Of a stretch of 64,000 bases of DNA, positions 48,056 through 57,044 are shown piece after piece. Position 1 is the first letter of the stretch; every line of letters begins with the position of its first letter. Made by a program: the position numbers and the translations under genes. The notes beneath the pieces are model-generated. The model did not search any database, was not told the DNA's origin, and was given only the letters and a program-made list of their open reading frames with translations. This stretch comes from Fulvia fulva (taxonomy: Eukaryota; Ascomycota; Dothideomycetes; Mycosphaerellales; Mycosphaerellaceae): assembly GCF_020509005.1 (NCBI RefSeq), contig NC_063019.1:1488001-1552000 (forward strand), given 5' to 3'.

Positions 48056-49917
48056 TCAATCTTCAGGCACTTCCGACTTTTCCCACCAAAACTTGCACTC
48101 CTCCCTCGCCCACTCATCATCAACCCACTCCGAGGCCACACCAACCTGACTGCCACCAGCAGCCTCATCATTCCCAGCCCCAAACACCATCGTCTTCTTC
48201 CCTTCACTGAATTTTCCCCATCTTGGCCGACTGATCGCCTTCCGTCCCTGCAATGTGTTTGGATCACCAGTCACGATAAAGCTGGTGACATAGGAATTAA
48301 AACGTCTCGCAATCTCGTCATGCGTAGGCGAGACGTTTCGTACCAGAGGTGACATCGTCTCATACCAGATCTGATCACCATGGTTGGCACCACCAATTAC
48401 AGCCTTGTTGACTGCCCAGTGGTATAGAAAGACGGGAGGTTCTTGTCCAGCGCTTGCAAAGTCGGCGGTTTGCCGTACAGGGCAGACGTAAGCATAGTGA
48501 CCGTAAGCTGCTTCGACACGCTTGTACTGTTCGCCGATGCCCAGATCGGTGAGGTTGCGGGTATCAACATATGGCGAGGACTCGGCCTTTGCTGGGTCTG
48601 GGTATAGCTCCGCGAGTTTCTTGAGACCAGCTTTGCCCAATTGCGGGAGGAGTGTCGCGAAGAAAGAATTGAACTCATCGCTCTTTTGCACTTTCTTCGG
48701 CACATACATGGTGCCCTCATTGTGATTGAAACCGGTCATGATCGGAACCTTGTGCCATTTGCCGGACTTCCATGCATCAAGCGGTCGGCGAGAAACGATA
48801 TCGTCGTCAATGACAGGTTGCCATGCCCATCTGACCGATGGGTTATACTCGTCAAACACTGTCGTCTGAGCGGCTGTGACGACCTCGGAAGGTGCTTGGC
48901 GAAGACAAGACAGAATCTCAGAGCCTTTCTTACCCGAGCAGCCAACTTGAGCGACGAACTTCTCGAATTGCATCTCATGCAGCTTCGAGTTTGCTGGATG
49001 GACCGCCCTGGAAGTAGCTGCGCCAGACTCAATGACAGCTTTATGGAACAAAGTGCGCTCTTCGTTAACGTCCATGATATGATGGCCAATGGAATGAGCG
49101 CCTGCGCTCAGTCCAGCAATCGTCACATCGTTGGGATCGCCTCCGAAAGCCTCGATGTTGTCCTGCACCCATTCGAGTAGCAGCTTCTGGTCGTGCAGTC
49201 CGAGGTTCAGCAAGCCTTCCTTCTCGGTCAGCTGGCTGTTGAGGAAGCCAAGAGCACCAATGCGGTAGTTGAACGAGAGGGCGATGAATGGCTCTTCAGA
49301 CCAAGCTAGCATCGATGCAGTATCATGCATAGCAGCGAAGCCACGGTTGAAAGCACCTCTATGGATGTATACCAGAACCGGCAGCTTCTTCTGGTAGGAG
49401 AAGCTACCTCGCCACCTGAAGATGTTCAAAGTCAGGCAGTCCTCGCTAGACTCAAGCCAAGGTGTTCCAGGGATTCGCAGGAGTTGCTTGCCAGGGCATC
49501 TATAGATTCGGTCAGCATAGGTCAATCTGCTCGAGACAATCGAGCCCACCTCAACGAGTAATCCGTCGCAGGGAAAACCTCTCGACTCTCTGGCATTGGT
49601 ACAGCCCGTGCAAATCGTCTCTCTCCAGTTGGAGGCAAAGCATACGCAATTCCAAGGAATGCTTCGACCGGCACAGGATGATTCTCATTATCCAGATGAG
49701 TTCCAATGAATGTTCCCTGCTTCAGCTCGACTCTCGGCGACGGATCCGCCCAACTTTCCAGCGTAAAGAAAGACTGTACCGCATGATGACACTGCGGCAC
49801 AAAGTTGTAAAAGATCAAGAGAGCCAGTAGCGAGGAGAAGAAAAACACGGGCTTCGACGCCAATCTAGTCGGCCTCGTCAACGGCTTAGTCGCAACAGGA
49901 TTGCTGCCTTTCTCCAT
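48056..49917 (-). CDS. Membrane-anchored type-B carboxylesterase
   Basis: Two exons on the minus strand (49,917-49,550 and 49,499-48,056) give 603 residues. The 50-nt intron has GTGGGC, a GCTGAC branch point and CTATAG, and splicing joins S-L-R to C-P-G in frame. An N-terminal membrane segment (VFFFSSLLALLIFYNFV, about 24-40) after a basic stretch predicts a type II anchor with the enzyme outside the cytosol. Alpha/beta hydrolase signatures: E-D-C-L-T-L-N (about 142-148), nucleophile in G-L-S-A-G (Ser about 254), acid in H-N-E-G (Glu about 384), and His in A-N-H-G-D (about 496). The oxyanion-hole motif, usually HGGG, reads H-R-G-A here. It would cleave ester bonds; the substrate is unknown. 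It is divergent from the permease gene, sharing 433 bp of upstream DNA. An ATG further upstream in frame is possible but less likely. Confidence 0.87.
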
Positions 49918-50350
49918 GCTTGTTGTTAACGCAGCCTTGCAAGATCTGTGGAAGGAAGTTAGTTCACATTCCAGAAGAAAGAGAACTCTGGAACAATTGA
50001 TGATGTCGTGTGTGCACTCCTCGGCAGATCCCTGGCAAAGCTTCACTCCACAAAGTTCCTCGCTCGCCTCGTTATCGCGTCTGCTGCTCGCGTGGCACGC
50101 GTGGGCACGCTTCGGCCGCTAGCCGGACCACAACCGCCATTGTGGTAGAGAGGTCTGGGGAAACAGATAGGCGTGGCAGGCCATTGCGTCGGGCAACAGA
50201 TGTACGTGGTCAAGGACAAGAGGTGCATCTACGGATCTTGATGTCGGGTAGATAGTTGATAAGAAGTGCGGCCAATATGAGTACTCACGCACCTGGTCCA
50301 GCGTGCGTCAACGTTCAACATCCAGTCTTATCCAGCTTTAACCATAAGCC
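49918..50350. promoter_or_regulatory. Divergent promoter region of the esterase and permease genes
   Basis: 433 bp between two start codons pointing away from each other. It holds GATAAG at 50,258-50,263 and CCAAT at 50,272-50,276, about 75-90 bp upstream of the permease ATG. GATA sites bind the nitrogen regulator AreA/NIT2 in filamentous fungi, and CCAAT binds the HAP complex. Functional use is inferred. Confidence 0.45.
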
Positions 50351-51963
50351 ATGGGGCCGCAAAAGAGGCCGTCGAACGAGTATGAGCTGGAGAAGAAGAG
50401 CTCTGCTCTAACCAAGATCGTCTCTGCACCCGATCTCAAAGCCGGAGAGATCAAAGACCTCGACCAGGCAGAGATCTTCTTGCAGGACAATGGTATCAGT
50501 CACGATGACCTCCAGGCGATGCTCCAGGATAAGGAGGGCATCAAGAAGTTGGTTCGGCGTGTTGACTGGATGCTGATGCCTTTATTGTGTGGGACCTATC
50601 TGCTGCAGTACATCGACAAGCAGTCGCTGTCCTATGCCGCGGTGTTCGACCTGTTCACGTCAACAAACACAAATCAGACGCAGTATTCCTGGCTGATCTC
50701 GATCTTCTACTTTGGGTGAGTACGAGTGTCGCTTGCTAGGTGCATATTCAGGCTGACAGGAGAATTAGATACCTGGTGGCAGAATGGCCGGCATCTTACA
50801 TTGCGCAGCGATTTCCGACTGGAAAGGTGGTGTCAATCAGTATCATCGCGTGGGGCTCCATTCTCATGTTGATGACAGCATCTCACAACTTCGTTGGTCT
50901 GGCCATATGTCGATTCTTACTGGGTTGCTTGAAGTCCATGATCACGCCGGTCTTTATGATGATCGTGGGGCTATGGTACCAACGAAAAGAGCAAAGTGTG
51001 AGGGCCGGAGCATTCTACTGCTTCAACGGTGTCGGTGCCACAACTGGCGGAATTCTGTTCTTGGCAGTCGGCCAGGCCAAAGGGTTCCCGATTTGGCGTG
51101 CTATCTTCCTCCTCGCCGGCGGATGCACAGTCTGCTGGGGTTTTCTGCTGCTGTTCTTCCTGCCGGACAACATCATGACGGCCAAGCGGTTCTCTCCGCA
51201 GGAAAAGGCGATGCTGATCGCGAGGAGTCAACAGAACCAGGCTGGTGTCTTCAACCCCAAGATCAAGATGAGCCAGGTGAAAGAGGCTTTGACGGATGCA
51301 CAAGTCTGGCTGCTGTTCCTGTCCGTGCTGTTGAACGAGACTGTAAATGGCGGGCTGGCGAACTTCTCCAAACTCATCATAAAAGGCCTGGCTGATGGCG
51401 ATGCTCTCCTCACCACCGCCTACGGAATACCGACTGGATTGTGGCAGGTGTTCTTCGTATTCTCAGGCCCGTGGCTTGCTGGCAAACTGAAGAACTGCCG
51501 GACATACATTATGCCACTGTACTTGATGCCCACTCTCCTCGCAGTGATTCTGCTCTGGAAGCTGCCACACTCCGAACAGAACAACAAAGGCCTCTTGATC
51601 TGCAACTACATCGCCGGCTCGTTCGTAGCCTCGCTAGTCATTGCCCTGCAGCTGCCAGCGAACAACGTTGGTGGTTACACAAAGCGTGTGGCGGCGACAG
51701 CATTCGTCTTCCTGGCATACTGCGCTGGCAATATCACCGGTCCTCACGCATTCTTGAAGAAAGAGTCGCCGACATATTCGACTGGCTGTATAGTCTCCCT
51801 GGCTTGCGTTGCTGGGCAGGTGGTGGTCTCCTTCTGTCTGAGGGCATTGCTGATGAGACGCAACAAGACGCGAGACGAGCTGTATGGACCTCCTCAGGCA
51901 GTGACAGGCGAGATCGAGGATCGGACTGATTTTGAGAACCCGAACTTCCGGTATTCGTATTGA
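50351..51963 (+). CDS. MFS permease, Dal5 (allantoate/anion:cation symporter) family
   Basis: Two exons (50,351-50,715 and 50,769-51,963) give 519 residues. The 53-nt intron has GTGAGT, a GGCTGAC branch point and TTAG, and joins I-F-Y-F-G to Y-L-V-A-E-W in frame. After a cytosolic N-terminal region of about 70 residues comes R-R-V-D-W-M-L-M-P with Y-L-L-Q-Y-I-D-K-Q (about 82-91), the typical first-helix signature of Dal5-type carriers. About twelve membrane helices follow, including F-L-L-G motif-A neighbourhood and a central loop around F-S-P-Q-E-K. Relatives import small organic anions and vitamins (allantoate, nicotinate, biotin precursors, pantothenate) across the plasma membrane; the substrate here cannot be told. 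Proximity to an esterase may mean that it takes up an ester hydrolysis product, which is speculation. Confidence 0.9.
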
Positions 51964-52523
51964 GCGAAGTTGTTGTATGTATGATGTCAGAAAGTATAGT
52001 AAACGACGGATTGTGGTTGAAGTGGTCGCCGAGCTTGTTTCACGCGAAAGTCGTGTTGTCATCGTCGCAATTTGTGCCTTCATGTTTTCTCGACACCACA
52101 CAACATTTCGACGCTATTCGTGCATCTCCCGAGAATTCATCGTTTCTTTGCGGTCCTCGCGATTGCCGGGCAACTACGCCACGCCCTTCGAGATGTGCTG
52201 TTGGTCCGATGGCGATGTCGCATCTGACGAGGTGCCAGCTCGGTAACAGCGACCACTCTGGTCCACTGGCGGCTGGACAGCACATCGCGATGGAACATAC
52301 ATCCTCGCCTCATAGACACCTGCTATGCTATGCTATGCCAGGCGCCATAGCCCTCGTCGTCGCATCATCCAAGAGGTAGTCGCGCCCGAGTCGTCGCAGG
52401 TGGGTCTCGCCGTTTCTTCGCCTATCATTCACCTCTCCTCGCCCACGGCCTCTCAAGAATCACCATCACAAGACCTTCGAAAACATCACATCTCTCCCTA
52501 GTACACCTCATCTCTCACCTACA
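51964..52523. other. Intergenic region, no gene seen
   Basis: Between the permease stop and the PEX11 start. It contains a short microsatellite of ctatg units at about 52,323-52,340 and a pyrimidine-rich stretch (about 52,420-52,520) typical of fungal promoters just before the PEX11 ATG. Confidence 0.5.
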
Positions 52524-53369
52524 ATGTTAGCATCAATAGTCCGCTATGCAGACGACACAGCAGGTCTAGAGAAGACGTTGCGATTATTCCAAGGATTTTG
52601 CACCATCGCCGTAGGATTGGTTGAGTCAGCACCGCAAGAAGCGGCATACTGGATTAGATTGAGGTCACAATTGGCATTGGGTACGTCGGATCTATGCATT
52701 TCAATGCTCGGTCATGAGTGATGCTGACATTGACGTAGGGCGAAGATATTTCCGCCTGCTAAAGTGGCAGCCCTGCTGGAGCAACGCCATCACGACTCTT
52801 GGCTCGGATAAGGCGCCGCTGTACAAAACGCTTGATGTAGCCAAATGGTCCATGCTGGGGATGTATTTCTTCCTCGAAATGTTCACCATCGTGAGTCACG
52901 AGGTCTGCAAAATGTTCCTAGGTGAGACTGACCAAGACCGCAGGGCAATGCTATCGGCGCAACTTCTTTCGACTGGGCACCGATGGTACAACGAGAAGCA
53001 AACAAGTCCTGGTTCTACGCTTTGTTGTTCTCAATCCTGGTATCACTGTATGAGCTGTTAATTCTACAGATCCCGAAGCCGATCAAGTCCGAGAAGCAGG
53101 CCTCGGCGGAAGGAAATGGCTCGACTAGCAAGGGCGAAGTCAAGGAGAAGTCCACAGCACCTTCATCGGTATCATCGCTCAGTGATCGCGAACGAAACAG
53201 GATCTGGGCCCAGCTTGCGATAGATTGCAACGACCTGATCATTCCAGGCTCCGCAGTCGGCTGGATCTCAGCAGGTCCGATATTCGTGGGCACATGCAGC
53301 ACAATCAGCACAGTGCTAGCAGGCCGACAGATCTGGAACCGCGTACAAGAACGAGCTCAGCAGCCATAA
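52524..53369 (+). CDS. PEX11: Peroxisome proliferation/fission peroxin, PEX11 family
   Basis: Three exons (52,524-52,680; 52,739-52,890; 52,944-53,369) give 244 residues, a normal PEX11 length. Introns of 58 and 53 nt have GTACGT/GTGAGT donors, TGCTGAC/GACTGAC branch points and TAG/CAG acceptors, and restore one frame. The N-terminus (Y-A-D-D-T-A-G-L-E-K-T-L-R-L-F-Q) is the amphipathic helix segment conserved in fungal PEX11 proteins. A membrane segment follows at about 90-103 (SMLGMYFFLEMFTI). The C-terminal part has a hydrophobic stretch ending in a basic tail, and a Ser/Lys-rich loop at about 157-180. PEX11 proteins bind and tubulate the peroxisomal membrane before fission. Which paralogue (PEX11, 11B, 11C) is not certain; it looks most like the Pezizomycotina PEX11C type. 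Confidence 0.87.
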
Positions 53370-53418
53370 ACATCCATCTGTTCAATCTACCACAATGCTA
53401 TCCCTGCTTCACACCACC

Positions 53419-54639
53419 TCATACTGACTCCTCCTGATCTCCCTGTCCCGTCTTCTCCACCCCATCCCTCTCAATCCACTCCCTCAACAACCCCACCATC
53501 AAGCTCCCAAAAGCAATCTGCATAGTCTGATAAATCGCGATCGGAACCTGAACCTTACTCTTCATCTCCAAATCCATCGTCTCCCAAATCCTATCCACCA
53601 GCGGCACCCCAATCGCCGGCCCCTTCGCCGCAACACAGTATGTAATCGCAATGACATCCTTCCTCGAATACCGCAACAACACCGATAGCCGGAACCCCAG
53701 ACAGAACCACGCTATCCAGACCCCAACGAGCGTTAGGACCAAGAAGACGATGGAGGGCGCGTTGAGGTGTGAGAAAGCGCCTGAGGCGAAGGCTTGGTCG
53801 TAGGTAGACCAGAGGATGACGAGGATGGCGATAGAGCCTAGTTTGGATGCATTGTATTGGTTGAAGATGGGGTCACATTGAGGTTTGAAGTAGTAGCGGA
53901 TGATTTGACCAGCGAGCAGGGGGATGTATATTGAGAGGCCGAGTTGTTTGAGGAGGCGGCGTTAGATGGGTGGGAAGCCGTGAGGCAGAATGTCATTGTA
54001 CCTGATGGAACGTTAGTCTTGTGTGAGTATCAATGGATGTTGCACTTACCAGGTGGGTACTGAGGTATACATAACCACTAGCGCTGGCGAGATGAAGACT
54101 CCGAGAAAGTTGCTGATTGTTGTCTCAACCAGTATCAACTCCTGGTTGCCGTTCGCCTGAGCTGTCATGACTACGTTACTCGAGATGGTAGTTGGCACAC
54201 AATCCAGCACCATGAAGCCGATCAGGATCCCAGGATCCAGGTTTCGACTTGCGCCAGCGGCGCTGACAATATCAAACAGCAGAGATGAACACACCAGAAA
54301 GCATTGTCCGAGGACGTAGATATGCGTCCTCCATCTTTTGTAGTTGCGGGCGAGGACGCTGGAGTCGAGTGTACAGCCTGTGATAAGGAAGATGACAATG
54401 ACACAGGTGTAGAAGACCGCCACAGATTTCTGCTCTTGAATTGACATGGGTAGATGGTGCCGAGAGGAGATGGGGATCATGACAGCCATGGACAGGAGGT
54501 CTGAGAGGAAAGTGAGTGCCTTCGACTTCCATCTTTGTGATCTTGTCTGTGGTTTGAAGGTCGTAGGTGATGGCTTGAAGCTCTGTAGACTGTCCTCTGA
54601 TGGCCTTCGTGAGTCTTCGCTGAGTCGACGGGTCGCCAT
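53419..54639 (-). pseudogene. SBF-like/Rch1 (SLC10A7-type) carrier gene with an in-frame stop
   Basis: Two exons (54,639-54,050 and 54,001-53,419) encode 390 codons. The 48-nt intron has GTAAGT, a CTAAC branch point and CAG, and joins P-T-W to Y-N-D. The product would have about ten membrane helices and matches the bile-acid:sodium symporter-like family of yeast YMR034C/Rch1 and human SLC10A7, linked to plasma-membrane calcium homeostasis. Motifs include D-C-V-P-T-T-I-S-S-N (about 153-162) and A-A-K-G-P-A-I-G-V-P (about 316-325). Codon about 210 is TAA (53,964-53,962) in P-P-I-stop-R-R-L-L-K-Q-L-G-L-S, inside conserved sequence that reads on without frameshift. A Tyr codon is likely the original. 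Either a null allele, or a sequence error. Upstream ATGs lie in a possible 5'-leader intron (GTGAGT near 54,700). Confidence 0.78.
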
Positions 54640-56036
54640 TTTAGTTCTTGGTGATTGTGGCTCCAAGTATGTCGGCAGAAGATATGTCATGTTCACTCAC
54701 CTTTTGATCATCCATCTTGCATGAGTACATACATATACAGTTGCTACGAGCGTCCAGTTAAGTGTCGTCATGCTGCACCATTGTTTGATGCTGCCAGCGA
54801 CGAGCACTTCCACTCTCGAGGCTGTGTGTTGGTGACGAGTACAGCACTGGTATCACAGAACACTTCCCAAGCTATGCGACCAACATCGCTCTGGCAGATA
54901 GGACGAGCTGCGTTCCAGAGGACGGTCGAGATACCATGTCGCTAGATGCTGGTACCAAGGCGCTGGAGTGATATCGGGATCTTTGGTGAAGAGAAAAGCC
55001 ACCAGACGATCGCCAGGTACCCAGCTGTTGGCCATGGCCTTCGTCAGCTCAGTGTTAAGAAATCTTGCAAGACCGCAAGACTGAGCGGCATGTTTCAGAG
55101 GCATCGAGCACACCATGTACCTCTACCAATCCGGCGCGACACGTTTTCCAGCCTCGAGTGCGTTGTGTTCCGGAGCCCGCCCCCGACGGCTTTACCACCA
55201 CACGACGCATACACGCCATGTGGCTGCAGGAAGCTGTACCTCTTAGCCTTCTGTTCTGTACGCAAGAGAAAGCACATTCTAAGTGCAGATCATGTTTGGT
55301 CGACGATTTGTTGTCAACGAACATCCTGCCAGCGTGCAGTATCGAGTCTGGCGCCGAGGGCCTTGGCTCCGGTTGTCACCGTTGTCGTGTGGCAGTGCCA
55401 TAGTGACACGCGTTGAAGTGCGTTCGAATGTGCAGTGGTCAGGTTTGACCGGTGATTGAAGACCGCACACTCTCGTGCCTGTCAGAAAGGATTTTGTTGG
55501 TGAGGAATTCTTGCCAACATAACAAGCCGATGGTTGCGTGGGTCTTCTTCCAGAAACCTGTCCCGGTTCCAACACATGGAGCCAGATCACGGTCGCGGCA
55601 GTCGTGGTTCCTGCCATGCCCTGCCTTGGCTGATGAAAAGTCCCGTCGATTCTTCGAGGTGTTAGAATTGCCGATCTGCCATATGCTGCAGTCATGCTGC
55701 GGCTGGTGAAGGCTCGATGAATGCTCTGTATGAAGTGAACGCAAGATCGCTGACGGTCACGGTTATCCTATTCACTCTTGGTATTCTGCAGCCACCCGTT
55801 AGCTTCCGGCGCACGGACAGAATCCACTTCCGAGCGACAGGAAGGTGCAGCACCTTCTTCCACCAGTATTGACATTTGGCTCCTCGAAGCAAGTCTGAAG
55901 TGATACGAAACAATTATGCTCGCCAGCAACGCTACTTATCGGCCGACATGACGCTCGCGCCCCGAAGGTCGACAGCACGACAACTTCTTCTCCGGATGCT
56001 GGCGACAATGCCAACATGCTGATGAAAAAGGTTTGT
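54640..56036. other. 1.4-kb region without a supported gene
   Basis: Normal base composition, no RIP signature. Frames on both strands are short and mutually overlapping, and none shows a domain, signal peptide or plausible intron set. Confidence 0.5.
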
Positions 56037-56162
56037 GGAGTGGGAAGGAATTGAACCTCCATCTCTGAGTTGATGTCACTGGCGGATGGTTGCCACCCAT
56101 CGCATGTCAAAAGAGTGAGACAGCTAGGCGCCCTCAGTATCCTGCCGTTGGACGACGTCTCC
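56037..56162 (-). ncRNA. tRNA-like unit 1
   Basis: Minus strand, 126 nt. D arm GTCC-AACGGCA-GGAT, anticodon stem CTGAG pairing with CTCAG, T arm GGAGG-TTCAATT-CCTTC (a perfect B box GGTTCAATTCC). Acceptor GGAGACG against CCACTCC has two mismatches. A T5 run 13 nt after the 3' end could stop RNA polymerase III. The insert between the anticodon-stem strands contains TGTC...GACA and TGGC...GCCA hairpins. It is the last unit of the array in transcription order. Confidence 0.6.
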
Positions 56163-56194
56163 GAAAGGATGTGCTTAAAGCCCACGGGGCTGTT

Positions 56195-56324
56195 GGAGTG
56201 GGAAGGACTTGAACCTCCGTCTCCGAGTTGAAGTGGTACCGGCGAGACGGATTGCCCCCCGTCGCATGTCAAAAGAATGAGACAGCTAGGGCCCCTCAGT
56301 ATCCTGCCATTGGACGACCGCTCC
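56195..56324 (-). ncRNA. tRNA-like unit 2
   Basis: 130 nt. D arm GTCC-AATGGCA-GGAT resembling tRNA-Gly D arms; anticodon stem CTGAG/CTCGG; T arm GGAGG-TTCAAGT-CCTTC; acceptor GGAGCGG/CCACTCC with one mismatch. The bases in the anticodon position read GCC, but the universal U33 is G. An internal TTTT lies in the insert. Confidence 0.6.
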
Positions 56325-56351
56325 GAAAGGATGATGCTGCAAGCAGCGAGT

Positions 56352-56489
56352 AGAGAAGGTGGGAGTCGAACACCACATCTCGTGAGTTTGGAATGGTACT
56401 GGCATAAAGAGTCTGCCACCCTCAGCATGTCAAACGAGCGACAACATTATTGGGCCCCTCACGTGTCCTGACCATTGGACGACCTCTCC
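56352..56489 (-). ncRNA. tRNA-like unit 3
   Basis: 138 nt, the most diverged insert. Acceptor GGAGAGG/CTTCTCT fully paired with one G-U; D arm GTCC-AATGGTCA-GGAC; anticodon stem CGTGAG/CTCACG; T arm GTGG-(T)-G-TTCGACT-CCCAC with a bulged T. The insert keeps GGCA...TGCC and a TTTGACATGC core. Confidence 0.6.
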
Positions 56490-56546
56490 TGGGATGAGTG
56501 ATTGATCTTCGCCACGAGGGACAAAGTCGAAGCCACGAAGGCTGCT

Positions 56547-56679
56547 GGAGAAAGTGGGAGTCGAACACCACATCTCGTGAGTTTGGTATGGTACCGGCGA
56601 AATGAGTTGCCACCCGTCGCATGTCAAAGAGTGAGACAGCTAGGGCCCCTCACGTGTCCTGCCATTGGACGACCTCTCC
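56547..56679 (-). ncRNA. tRNA-like unit 4
   Basis: 133 nt. Acceptor GGAGAGG/TTTCTCC fully paired with G-U pairs; D arm GTCC-AATGGCA-GGAC; anticodon stem CGTGAG/CTCACG; T arm with the same bulged T as unit 3. The insert core TAGCTGTCTCA...TTTGACATGCGA matches units 1, 2 and 5. Confidence 0.6.
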
Positions 56680-56735
56680 TGAAAAAGAGTGACTTGCCAC
56701 AAAGGACGAAGTCGGCTGAAGCCATGAAGACTGCT

Positions 56736-56868
56736 GGGGAAAGTGGGAATCGAACACCACATTTCATGAGTTAATGGTACTGGCAGAACGAGCTTGCCAC
56801 CTTTCGCATGTCAAAAGAATGAGACAGCTAAGGCCCCTCATGCGTCTTAACCGTTAGACGACCTCCCC
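56736..56868 (-). ncRNA. tRNA-like unit 5
   Basis: 133 nt. Acceptor GGGGAGG/TTTCCCC paired; D arm GTCT-AACGGTTA-AGAC, a paired change from GTCC/GGAC in the other units; anticodon stem CATGAG/CTCATG, paired change from CGTGAG/CTCACG; T arm with bulged T. An internal TTTT lies in the insert. Confidence 0.6.
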
Positions 56869-56911
56869 GGAAAGAGTTGATGCTGCAAGCAGCTATGCCA
56901 CGAAGGCATTT

Positions 56912-57044
56912 GGAGAAGGTGGGAATCGAACACCACATCTCATGAGTTTGGTATGGTACAGGCGGACGGTTGCCACCCTCAGCTTGTCAAGTGAGTGAGA
57001 CAGCTTCGGGCCCCTCATGCGTCCTACCGTTGAACGACCTCCCC
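56912..57044 (-). ncRNA. tRNA-like unit 6
   Basis: 133 nt, first in transcription order. Acceptor GGGGAGG/CTTCTCC with one weak pair; D arm GTTC-AACGGTA-GGAC; anticodon stem CATGAG/CTCATG; T arm with bulged T. The insert keeps AGCTGTCTCA...TTGACA and GGCAA...GCC. The spacer to unit 5 shares gatgctgcaagcagc with the spacer between units 2 and 3, so the repeats arose by tandem duplication including spacers. Confidence 0.6.

Noticed and set aside
48641..49180. 179-codon plus-strand frame
   Set aside because: Exactly antisense to the carboxylesterase exon, which has full family motifs.
54946..55695. Frames of 100-156 codons on both strands
   Set aside because: Mutually overlapping and without domain, signal peptide or splice pattern; treated as chance.
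56037..57044. Calling the six units ordinary tRNA genes
   Set aside because: No normal anticodon loop (U33 missing), a bulged T in four T stems and a long structured insert; I therefore list them as tRNA-like RNA.
27952..57044. CRISPR-like reading of the regularly spaced repeats (gagcggacta motif, tRNA-like units)
   Set aside because: Eukaryotic context, only three to six copies, and the spacers themselves are related; no CRISPR or cas signal anywhere.
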